A DNA stretch of 64,000 nucleotides. Source: Circinella umbellata. Taxonomy: Eukaryota > Mucoromycota > Mucoromycetes > Mucorales > Lichtheimiaceae. Of the stretch, positions 11,001 to 21,655 are shown one piece after another (position 1 is the stretch's first letter; every line of letters begins with the position of its first letter). A program made the translations under genes and the position numbers. The notes under the pieces were generated by a model. It saw only the letters and a list, made by a program, of their open reading frames with translations, searched no databases and was not told the DNA's origin. Location of the stretch: the NCBI GenBank assembly GCA_025093555.1, contig JAIWNF010000062.1, forward strand, positions 1 through 64,000, written 5' to 3'.

Positions 11001-12950
11001 AGCCAACGTTAGATTTTGTTACTGTCATTTTATTTTGGTATATAAAGCAAAAATATAGAAAGGTGAAAAGAGAAAGATGAAAAAATGTACGTAATAATTT
11101 AAAAAATAAATTATCTCTGCACTATATATGGCTTTTTTTCAAAAAAAAAAAAAAAAAAAAAAAAAAAGGTTAGAAATGTGTTCAAATAAGAAGAGATAGT
11201 TGAAAAATGCGTTATGAACAAGCACATCAAAATAATTTATTAGTCATAACATATTTTGGTACATTAAAAGATATACAGTACGTAGTGAGCTGAAGTATTC
11301 AATATATGCATATTCTTGGAGAAGAATCTCATAGTATCCGTTAATTGTCACACCCCTTTATTTTCACAAAAAAAAAATGGAAAATGACCCTATGAAATTT
11401 ACAGAGATTCTCTGTATAACTCCTCGTTGTTTAATTCCTACCTATAGCATTCCTAGTTCTTCCAGTACGTAGTACGTAACAAGTGTTTTTTCTGCATTGT
11501 CTATTACACATAACGTTTCTAAAATATACGAACTTCTAAAAAATATTCTTATTAGATAATCCACTCCCATCTATAGTTTCTCCTCCTTTATCATATTATT
11601 CATATATTGCTTGCCAGACAGAAGACAATGATGGTCTTTGGTTTTTTTTAGTTGTAAATAAATGGTCAATACTATATGTGCGGTTTACAGAAAGCTAATG
11701 TACATAACATTTTTTCTTCTTAATAAAAATAAAGCCGGACTTTATGGCACATATGCTCAAAGAAGCTTATTAAGTACTGATAACAATTCAAAAAGAGGTA
11801 ATTTTGTACTTTTATCTAACGTTGTAATTTTTTACTGCATACGTACTTACTTCTCGATAAATATTACAGCAAACAAACGTGTAAGAACCAGCAAGGGTAG
11901 AGCAAAAGGTAATTTTATATTATTTCAATCTTATTATATTTTGTATTTGATATCAAAAGGTTATTAATCAATATATAATGCTAATACATTTACTTATTTA
12001 CAAAGGAAAAGGACCTTTACATAATGTACAAGAGGTCATGCAAACAACAAGAAGTACTGCGTGTCAAACTTTATTATATATTTTTCATAATATATTATAG
12101 GCGTAATTGACGATAATGTATTCAAATTCACTTTCCTATTTTTACTTTTGTTTTCTTTTTTACTATAGGACCTAATGGTACACCTAACTTTTATTTACAA
12201 CCTAGTAATAGCAGTAGCTCTAATTCATCTTACAAAGCACCAGATGATCGGTTACAGCAACATAAACGGATACGTAGAAATGTTACGAAACATTTTAATA
12301 AAAGTGCTAAAAGGATAAAAGCTGTGTAAGTTACTGCTATATTATCTAATATTTGAGATCAATGTTATAAAGATCAATTGTCTATAGTAAAAACTAAAAT
12401 GGTGTATTTTACTTCAAACATATTGTTTTTCTTTAGTCAAGAAGAAAAATACGGTACCCCAGTCTTGTACAAGCAGGGAGATCAGGTTGGAGTTCGAGTA
12501 GATGATAGGACTCGCCGAAAACACGACCGTTTTTACATACCATGTTTGGTGAGAAATGTACATGTACCTGAAGACGAGATCGACCGGTGTGATGTTCCGA
12601 TTAATCCACGAAACATTATATATCGTCTTCAGTGTAAGGCAGGTGTGCTACATATAACCCATAGATGGAATGAACTTCTTGATATTCGTGATTTGAACTT
12701 TCCAGAATTGAATACGTTGGATATTTTTGCATCTGTTCCAATAAGAAATTATATCACTATGAGAAGAGCAGCAGAGGAAGCAAGAAGAAAATCCAAGTCA
12801 GCATATCGTCCTACATGTGGATGTACAACAGGATGCAAAAACAACCGGTGCAAGTGCAAGAAGAATAATCTTCCATGTACAAAGAGTTGCCATCGCTTTC
12901 GTGAATGTAAAAACACGCATGCCGAGTGGAGCAGAAGACAAGAAAACTAG
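8028..12950 (+). CDS. Integrase-core (rve) protein, Ginger/gypsy-integrase type, multi-exon
   Basis: Predicted exons (about 15): 8028-8168, 8265-8480, 8580-8729, 8843-9109, 9212-9281, 9365-9683, 9815-10063, 10173-10321, 10403-10468, 10551-10574, then approximate exons near 11740, 11872, 12006, 12170 and the last from 12437. An HHCC zinc-binding module comes first: HTRCDH in exon 2, then NCLIC in exon 3. The integrase core follows with DLIDHQSRP, YILHLKDNFTKW, GRPRHPQSQ and DLVERGN. The second catalytic Asp (usually Q-S-D-N) reads LQSTNGGE, so Asp is replaced by Thr. A long Ser-rich insert (9815-10321) precedes a C-terminal domain (RTRRKHDRFYIPCLV) and a Cys-rich tail (CGCTTGCKNNRCKCKK). Introns split the core and no flanking repeats are seen, so a domesticated or dying copy is likely. 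Confidence 0.7.
10575..11690. other. Long non-coding gap inside the integrase gene model
   Basis: No exon is supported here. If exon 10 is not spliced at 10574 the frame stops within two codons. The gap holds a 27-base poly-A run (11,141-11,167). Two similar motifs (GTTAATTTTCACACC near 10,587 and GTTAATTGTCACACC near 11,340) stand in direct orientation near its ends. It could be a long intron or an inserted element. Confidence 0.45.
11141..11167. repeat. Poly-A run of 27 bases
   Basis: An uninterrupted A tract on the plus strand inside the integrase gene region. It could be a retrotransposed tail or simple slippage. Confidence 0.95.
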
Positions 12951-13404
12951 CTTTTAATAATTTTTATAATATGTATTTCATTACTCTCCTATTTTTTTGT
13001 TTTTTTTGTTTTAATATGTATGCTGTTTATTTTTCTCATACGAAATTATTTGCTGTATATTAGTAATTTATATCCAGAATAATGAGTTGCATGTACGTAT
13101 ATATAAAAAGCTTAAAATTATCACCCATAAATTAAAGTTAAATAGATGAAACTTAAGTTGTAAATAGAAAAGAAATTATTCATTGTTTTTGAGCTGATTT
13201 TTGATAAAATAATAAAATTATTATTAATTGGGGCGGAATTGGACTTCAAACAGTAACGTTTGTGCCTAAAAATAGGCTTTCACTTTATGCAGCAGCCTCT
13301 TTTTTTTTGTGTATACATATCAGCTTGAACAGGTTCACTCATCACCGGTGCCTAAATGCTATTTTTATCTTTGAGATGTACCTAGATCAAGATTTAAACA
13401 ACAC
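12951..13404. other. AT-rich 3' flank of the integrase gene
   Basis: No gene seen. It holds T-rich tracts and several ATTATT-type words consistent with a transcript end. Confidence 0.5.
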
Positions 13405-13938
13405 AAGATGAATACTACAATGCTTACCGTGAAAGCGTGATCAACGATCGAGCACCACCACAACCAGCCGTAGCACTGGTTTCAGAAGAACAAGTATCTA
13501 CTAGTTTAGCTTTCACCAATATTAACATCAACTTTGACGACATCAAATACGAATCTGGTGAAGATTATATGGATTCAACCGAATATTATAGCACTGAGAA
13601 CAATTCTGACGGTGAACATAACCAAAACTACGTATGAAGATAGTGAAGAAGAAGTAGAAGACGACGACAACGACGACGACGACAATGGTGATTCAGTAGA
13701 AGATTCTGAAAGTCCTGGCCCACACGTTTCTGAAGTTACTGCAGCATCTTCACCAGGAACTATCAGCAGCACCTCACCATTATCAACCCACATGGCACTA
13801 TGTAACTGTTGATGTTGAAAATATTAAAGTGCAATGTGGATATATTCATTCAGCATCAGTTAATAACAGGTTCTATTATGTTCCAATTGGCTTTGTTCCC
13901 CATGATATCGACCTTGGAGAAACAGCAAACCTATAATA
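13405..13938 (+). pseudogene. Acidic-domain ORF broken by frameshifts, unknown family
   Basis: Three open blocks lie in different frames but read as one former gene. The first (from about 13,406) contains EYYNAYRESVINDRAPPQPA and ends near 13,635. The second (about 13,630-13,812) is an Asp/Glu-rich run followed by Ser/Pro/Thr (SESPGPHVSEVTAASSPGT). The third (13,790-13,938) contains WHYVTVDVENIKVQCGYIHS and ends DIDLGETANL. No splice sites join them convincingly. The family is not recognised; the acidic run suggests a chromatin- or capsid-type linker, but this is a guess. Confidence 0.45.
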
Positions 13939-14027
13939 TGTACATATTTATAATATCTCGTCACTATTTTCAAATGTTTTTTTTTTATTACGTACATGTT
14001 AAAATAAATCAGTCATAATAATAAATA

Positions 14028-14092
14028 ATAAAGAACAAAGAGATCCTTCCTACTTTGGAAGGATCTTTTTTGCCATGAAAAAAAAAAGATCC
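14028..14092. repeat. Dispersed copy of the palindrome-loop hairpin
   Basis: The segment AATAAAGAACAAAGAGATCC continuing into CTTCCTACTTTGGAAGGATC is identical to bases 903-941 in the loop of the large inverted repeat. Both copies end in a T run. Here an AAAAAAGATCC word follows the hairpin, as at the right edge of the loop. The shared stretch shows that the hairpin moves or duplicates independently of the zinc-finger gene. Confidence 0.85.
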
Positions 14093-14864
14093 ATGTATTT
14101 CCCATGATTGCCCATCATAATGTTAAAATCCTATGAATTTACTGAATTATAATGTCGGTTCTTCGGTTCCTTCTAAAGAACCGTCTCGACTTTTCTCGGT
14201 TCGGTTCTGGTTCGGTTCCGTCGAATGTCACTGTCCTTTGTTGAACAAACTAGAAACGAAATTTGTTAGATATAGGTATCAATAAACTATTATTAGAGTC
14301 AGAGCAACAACACTGTATTATTATAACAATAGCAATAGCAACCGCTATTTAGGATTTAGTTAGAGCAACAGCAGTGTCTACTTTATAATATTACCATATT
14401 GAGCTCTGATAATATACAGTACATCTAAAAATAATGATATCACAAGTGAATAAGACTCGTTTAATTTTGACCCTTATTTTTATCATCACTTCATTTTTTA
14501 GTATTCTTTTTATTTTCGTTATCATTTGTTTTTCTCCCTGCCGTTCATTTTTATATTTCCTTCATAATACTGTTTGCATTTCAATATTTTCTTATTAAAA
14601 TGAAATTATGGATGGATATAATCAACTTATTGCTTTATGTAGTTTTGGCTTTGAACAACTACACTATATGAGATATGGAAAATACTAAGTTATCGGAAGA
14701 AAAGCCTCACAGATAATGGGGTATGCTAATGGGGGGATCTGTAATTATGAAGATTATTTCTCACTTTACGCTCAGACAAAAAAATCACATGGATAAGCAC
14801 TTGTATTTTTTTTAATAACTAAAAAAAGGAAGGGGTTCAGAGTTCCGAAGATCAATCCATTCAT
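14093..14864. other. Gene-free stretch with a GGTTC-rich patch
   Basis: No gene seen. At 14,155-14,225 the words GGTTC, CGGTTC and TCGGTTCGG recur several times, with AGAACC in the opposite sense, giving a short GC-richer simple-sequence patch. The rest is plain AT-rich DNA. Confidence 0.6.
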
Positions 14865-15299
14865 TCGAAGCTTCACCAGGGTTGCTGTCAAGATATTTTA
14901 CTGAGTATTATATATTGCAGTATGTAAACTATTATACCAAACATACCATAATTTTATATTTCTCTCTATTTGTACGTAGCAGCCTTTATAATTTTGGCTG
15001 ATATAAACAAATGTTATTTTATTATACGTAATCCTTTTTTTTTGCCAGCATGTATTTATATTAAATAATCGGGAATCAATAACGAGAAGATCATTGTCAA
15101 TTATATATATGTGGTTGTGGAGTTACATGTTCTATTTTTTTTTAATGGATGAAGACTATACAATAAAACAAAAAAAAAGTATCTTGATAAAAACGTAGAA
15201 GCTGTTTATAAAAGGTGATGGATGATGGATTGTGATGGAGATAATAAAAAAATATAAACATGAATTGATGGCCGGGTATTTTTAGAGAGAGAAACATGA

Positions 15300-16415
15300 T
15301 TTTGTTATTATTGATCATCAAAGGATATGCCGTTAGAAAAATGATGTAAATGATCGGTGGACTGAAATACTGCTTGAATCGTTTTTTCCTCTGATATCTC
15401 ACTATCAACATTCTCTTGTCTCAATTCATCTTCGATCTCATCCTGTTCATTCAATAGTTACTGTCAGAGATTTTTATTAGCTATCACGTCCTTATGTAAT
15501 TGACGGTGGCCATACCACAAATATAATCGTATCACACGCTTACCTCAAAATCGGCAAGTATTTCAGATATTTGGAGCCAATTATACCTTTCGTTTTATAA
15601 CCTGAATGCTGATTATTTTAAGCTTGGTAAACGTTTTGAACCGGGCATTTTTCAAATCATATGCTTCAAGTACAATAATGAATGTTAATGTTTCTAATAA
15701 CTTCAATGCGTCATCCTTAGGTATGTTCTTGATTTTTTTCATATCCACCAGAAAAGGCTTCGATAACAAAACGCTCATAACCCGTATGGCCAATCAATGC
15801 AGAATATCCTAATCCATCTGCAAAAGAACGGTTCACTCTCTGGAACTGGGCTGTGCATGATGATACTATTTGGGTGCTTATTTTTTACGCACCTGTGCGA
15901 TTATAATTAATTCAGTAATGATTATTATTCAGGTTCTGCAAAGCATATTATTCCCTGCTTTGCAATCTCCTCATCCTCATTTTTTTCCCTTCTGTACAAC
16001 AACTTACCATTCGAAATGTATGTTTAAGAGGTAAATTTCAAAAGCTGAAAAAATTGGAATTACTCTATGTACGTTCATGATTTGAAAATATAAGTATGGT
16101 ACGGAAACATTTAGAAATGAAATCAGCTAAAACAAGCTTCAACATGCGATAAAAATTGTGTATTCATCCAAATTTAGGTGAGTTCTGCAAGCCGGATACT
16201 ATAAAAGAATACTTTTTTTTATTGTTATTGAAAATGATGGTACTAAATGGCTGCTTAATAATCACAGCTTCATATGAACATACTTTGATATTTTTAAGGT
16301 GATTGTACAGACTTGTGCGTGTAGCAGAGTCTTCATGGGAGAAGTGGCAGCGGAATCTTATCAGGGCGCAAGTTATAAAAAGAAAGAGTGAAAATAAAAA
16401 AATTACATTAGACAT
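15300..16415 (-). pseudogene. Decayed third copy of the two-finger gene
   Basis: The minus strand from an ATG at 16,415 contains IRFRCHFSHEDSATRTSLYN, matching the first finger of the palindrome copies. The second Cys is now Ser and the last His is lost, so the zinc site is broken. Exons for the second finger and linker are missing: the intron-1 region (about 16,200-16,300) is followed directly by sequence matching the end of the helical exon near 16,000. The C-terminal exon (15,540-15,860) matches with substitutions (DDALKLLETLTFIIVLEAYD) and a stretch deleted. The 3' flank is also duplicated to about 14,865. It is a diverged inverted duplicate some 13 kb from the palindrome copies. Confidence 0.85.
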
Positions 16416-18153
16416 TCGTATCCAACCTTGTTTTTTTTTATCGAGATAGTTAAATAAATAAGTAAACATACCAAATTACTATTTTCGTTGTTAAACGATA
16501 TTTCCTGGGAATGTTTGAATATAATCAATAGAATACCGGTAGGGATATCACCACCTTTTCTGAAGAAGCGCAAGTTATTCGCCATGTAAATAAAGGTAAC
16601 CCAATAATGCATCATTCCAAGTATAACGCATACACATATACTTCGCTAGTGGTATTATACCAAGGTGACGAAGAATACATGACACTTCTAAGTGATAAAG
16701 TCAAAATATCATAATTACTATAGCGCTATGATAAAGTGACCTTTTATTATCTTTGTGGAATCCTATTGTTATTACTTTTCAGATGTTGCAATCGCCATGG
16801 GATTAATGTGTTCAAATTGTTTTGCTACAAATTTTATTGTTGTCGATTGAGTAGCGTGGAGTAAATGTTTTGATTTCTGATTACAACTTTCTGTCATACT
16901 GATTAAAAATATACTTGTGAGAAGAAAGGAGTTGATATATAAAATATTTCGTTGGGGATTAAATTTTTATTATAATGGCCAGACCTATTAATAAATCAAA
17001 AAGGGGGTGCGCCATCAAAAGAACTTTTGATGATACTAGAAATAAGTTCAGCATCAAATATATAACATCTCATAAACAAAACAGTACTGTTGATTCCCAT
17101 ATATTAATTAATTGTTGGAGTGAAGGATGTTTGGTAAGTTCTGCAATAAAAAGCGATTTTCTATGCAGGGGTAAAACAAACAAGTTTATCGATCGTTCTT
17201 ATCATTTTTTTTCTTAAACCGCTGCTGCTTGAATTTATCCGTCCCATGAGCAATTAACTTTGCTGTAACATTAAAAACCAAAAACACATTACACACACTG
17301 CGCCATGGATAACACAGACAGAGTTCAATTGATCATAAGGGATGCCCAAATAATTATCACTTGTTCGTTATCATCTTCATCATCTTCTGTATACTATTGT
17401 TGTGATAGCAAAAATTAATATGTGCTTTTCTAGAATGTAGTAAATTGGTAATAATATTATTATAACTTCTCGTCAAAATAAAAAAAAATTTTCATCTCAA
17501 GAATTGAAAATAAACTAAAAAGTCTGAAGTCTTGCATCAAGAAAAAACATTTTCTCTGATCCAAGCAATTGAAATGCATTTGAGACTAAGCTGGATTTGG
17601 ATATTGATAAGTACGGAGCAATTTCTATTTTTTGCTAATATCATTACTCCTCTCTAACATTGTATGAATTTTTTATGACGTATACAAAAACTTATTGCTT
17701 GCTGCGGTTAAAAAGTGCTTGACGTTTTTTCTTTATTATTTAACGCGAACTCCATTATATATATTATTACTCTAGATCAATAAAAATTAAAGTAGCAACT
17801 ACGTCGACATAATGATTTTTTAAGGTCTATACCCAAAATATTAAGATGCGTCTTATTGGTTTATCTGAAAACAAATTCGGTTTTCTTTTTGTTAAACAAA
17901 ATGCACCGAGACAAACACCATAAAACTTTTATATCTCAGGGGCAACAAAAAAAAAGAATAAATTATTGTATAATAGAACGTTTAGCGCCTTGACAGCATC
18001 CAATCACATACCTTAAACAACTCCGCAAGTCACGGCTTGACAAAAAAAATCTACACATTTTTTTTTTTTTTTACGTTTTAGAGTCCTTTTTTTTCTTTCC
18101 CTCTTTCCTTCCTCTTTCCACCTTTCCCTCTCCTTTAATATATATTTATTATA
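16416..18153. other. AT-rich intergenic DNA upstream of ARB1
   Basis: An open frame at 16,975-17,217 (MARPINKSKRGCAIKRTFDD) has a basic start but no recognisable domain. I leave it uncalled. The last 100 bases before 18,154 are a pyrimidine-rich tract (TTTCTTTCCCTCTTTCC), typical of strong fungal housekeeping promoters. Confidence 0.5.
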
Positions 18154-20161
18154 ATGAGTGGAGTATCATCATCAAAGGCTAAGCGTCTCGCAGCCCGTGC
18201 AGCTAAGAATGAAGCTAAGGGTAAAGGTACCAAACGTGCTACTCCCGAGAAAGCAGCTGATGCAGGAAACGGATCTGCCAACGATCTCGACATGGACAAG
18301 CTCAAGATTAACGTCGATCGTACTGCTACCGGTGTTTATACTTCACAAGAACGTAGTCGTGATATTAAGATTGAGTCTTACTCGCTCAACTATCACGGTC
18401 GTGTTTTGATTGATAACGCTACTATCGAACTTAACTTTGGTCGTCGTTATGGTCTTATTGGTGCTAACGGTTCTGGTAAATCGACCTTTTTGGCATCGCT
18501 TGCTGAAAGAGATATCGAAATTCCTCCCCATATTGATGTAAGTGTTAATAATATTTTGGTTTTGCTTGGGAAATATGATTTGCACTTTATGCAAAAATCA
18601 AGAATAAATGGATAACGAAGGAAAAGGAAAAAGAAGCTAATCTAAAATGATGTGCGTAGACATATTTGTTGAATCAAGAAGCCGAACCATCTGACATGAA
18701 TGCTGTTGAAGCAGTTATTGATCATGCCAAAAATGAAGTTGCTCGTTTGGAAAAACAAGTAGAGGATATTCTCTCTGATGAGGATGCTGACAACCCATTG
18801 CTTGACGATTTGTACGAGCGTATCGAACAAATGGACCCAGACTCTTTCGAGACTCGTGCATGTACCTTATTGTACGGTTTGGGCTTCACTACTCAACAAA
18901 TGGCAAAGATGACCAGAGATATGTCTGGTGGTTGGCGTATGCGTGTGGCTCTTGCCCGTGCCCTTTTCATTCGTCCAACTTTGCTTCTTTTGGATGAGCC
19001 TACCAACCATTTGGATTTGGAAGCTTGTGTTTGGTTGGAAGAATATTTGAAGACATATAACCGTATCCTTGTCGTCAACTCTCACTCTCAAGATTTCTTG
19101 AACGGTGTCTGTACCAACATGATGCACTTAACCCCCAAGCGTAAATTGGTCTACTATGGTGGTAACTATGATACATTTATCAAGACCAAGGAAGAAAATG
19201 AAGTTAACCAAGCCAAGGCCTATCAAAAGCAACAAGATGAAATTGCTCACATCAAGAAGTTCATTGCTTCTGCTGGTACTTATGCTAACTTGGTCCGCCA
19301 AGCTAAATCCAAGCAAAAGATTATTGACAAGATGGAGGCTGCTGGTTTGATTGAAAAGGTTGAAAACCCTCACAAGTTTGTCTTCACTTTCACTAATATG
19401 CCCCAATTACCACCCCCTGTCCTTGCCTTCCAAGAAGTTTCTTTCTCATACTCTGGTGATATGAGCAAGGCTTTGTACAAGAATATTGAGTTGGGTATTG
19501 ATATGGATTCTCGTGTTGCTTTGGTTGGTCCTAATGGTGCTGGTAAATCTACTCTTCTTAAACTTATGAGTGGTGAGTTAGTACCCACCGAAGGTCGTGT
19601 CCAACGTCACACTTCCCTCAAGCTTGGCAAGTACTCTCAGCACTCTGCTGATCAGCTTGAATTGGACTTGTCTCCTATTGATTATATGCGCAAGAAGTTC
19701 CCTCAAGTTAGCACTGACGTTACTTTCTGGCGTCAACAAATCGGCCGTTATGGTTTGTCTGGTACCCATCAAACCTCTCCCATTGAACAGTTGTCTGATG
19801 GTCTCAAGTCTCGTCTCGTCTTCTGTGAATTGGCCGTTTTGCATCCACATATTATCTTATTGGACGAACCTACCAATCACTTGGATATGGAATCTATTGA
19901 TTCACTTGCTGAAGCTATCAACCAATTCTCTGGTGGTGTAGTTCTTGTTTCTCACGACTTTAGGTAAATTTTGAAACTTTTTCTTCACGTTATACGTAAA
20001 ACATTAAAACACTGAATACTAAAAACTGTACAACTTTTTCAAATAGATTGATTTCGCAAGTTGCCAAGCAAATCTGGCGATGTGAAAATGGTGAAGTCGA
20101 ACCCTTCGAAGGTTCCATTAATGAATATAAGGAAAGTCTTCGTAAGAATGTCAAGATTTAA
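18154..20161 (+). CDS. ARB1: ABC-F ATPase ARB1/ABCF2, ribosome biogenesis
   Basis: Exons are 18154-18537, 18660-19963 and 20047-20161, giving 600 aa, close to the ARB1 family length. A basic Ala/Lys-rich N-terminus precedes two ATP-binding cassettes without membrane segments. Cassette 1 has Walker A GANGSGKST, signature MSGGWRMR and Walker B LLLLDEPTNHLD. Cassette 2 has GPNGAGKST, a variant signature LSDGLKSR, ILLDEPTNHLD and switch VSHDFRL. ARB1 is a soluble ATPase needed for 40S and 60S subunit assembly and shuttles between nucleus and cytoplasm. Codon use here is visibly more C-ending than in neighbours, as expected for a highly expressed gene. The variant second signature is normal for the family. 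Confidence is high. Confidence 0.95.
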
Positions 20162-21655
20162 TTGTGTTTTTTTTGAAAACCAAAGCCACTCAACATACAT
20201 ATACACACACATACACTTTGCACACATTATTTTATCCACTTCTCTTCCCCTCCGACGCTATTAGACTTTTTTTCACTCAAAATGGTTATTTCCCTTTAAA
20301 AACGCTCTATACATATATCTCCTTTTTTTTCTCTTGTACACAAAACATTTTATTAAAGATTCGTTCTTTAACTTTTTAAGTATAATTTACATTAAGCTTG
20401 ATTTTGGGCTCTTTATTAGTAACTTATAGTGAAATATGAGTGCATTAAATGTGAAAAGATAGTGTGGATCAGTATAGTGATAAGTTTTGAATTATTCTAT
20501 GAGAAGCAAGACAAGAAAATAATAGCTGTATGTATTACTTGCTATGAGAACAACTTACACATTATATGTGTATGTAATTTTACACAAGCACAATACTGGG
20601 CCACTCGTGTTATGTGATCATGATATTAAGTATGAGACGCTTCTTGTTCTCTTTTACTAACGAAATTAGCTTTTTTTCAACTAGATATATATCAATCAGC
20701 CATTTTTGTGTCTCGAATGACTGTACTCGTCATGGTGAAATAATTTTATCATACTGTATGAATGTGGTGATATTCATATTGTAAATGTTGAAAAGCTACT
20801 AAATGGGACCTTAACGCGTACCTAGAATTGCGAAGAGAATGGAATATCTAGTTAATGTATGTATTCCAGTCGATTGTGAACTCTCTTGGAAATATACAGG
20901 ACGGCCTACAGGTCACTCACCACCTCCGTTTTTCCTGTATAGGCGATAACCATTAATTAACATAACGTCCTATAAAAAAACATCATTGCCGTCGCTAGCA
21001 CTATCTTTAAATAATCGAAATGTTTTTGACTTTATAAAAGTGGTTTATATACAAAGTATATTTTTTTTTTTAAAAAAAAAGAACTTAAGAGTGTACTATA
21101 TCTATAATCTATAAAATAGTGTATAGACTAAAGAAAAGTTTAAGCGTGTGTGTTGTTCTAATTGCTATTTTTAGTTATCGCTCTTACTTCTTCTTTTGTC
21201 TCGCTAGAAAGCGAGCATATATCTACTTTGGATTCAGGTCCTTCAATCTTCCATAATAAAATATAAATTCCAGTATACAAATATAATTTATTTACACGAA
21301 AATTCAAAGCTTTTATCAGGAGATAATCTTCTTGTCTGCAAAATATTAACGTGTTAATAGATGCTGGCAACTGAATTATTTTAGGTACGTATTGTTTTAC
21401 ATCGTCTAAATAGATACGTCCAGTATGTTCCAACATTTACTGTACGTATGTACTTTTTTCCCTCATCTACACACAAGTTATATTCACTTTAAAAATTTTT
21501 GAATGTAAGAAAATAAAGAAGTAAATTGGGGTTTTCAAGAAATGGTATTATATTATCGCTAAAAATATGTATGGTGACTACTAGTTATTGGTAGGTTATC
21601 ATTATCATTATTATTATTATTTATCAATATGTGAAAACTCAATTACAAATTACAT
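20162..21655. other. Intergenic stretch between convergent genes
   Basis: An open frame on the minus strand at 21,158-21,436 (MLEHTGRIYLDDVKQYVPKI) has coding-like codons but no known domain and no partner exon I could join. It may be a gene fragment. Nothing else is supported. Confidence 0.4.

Noticed and set aside
16975..17217. ORF starting MARPINKSKRGCAIK
   Set aside because: The basic start looks gene-like but no downstream exon or domain could be joined.
19128..19850. Minus-strand ORFs across ARB1
   Set aside because: Antisense shadows of a highly biased coding sequence.
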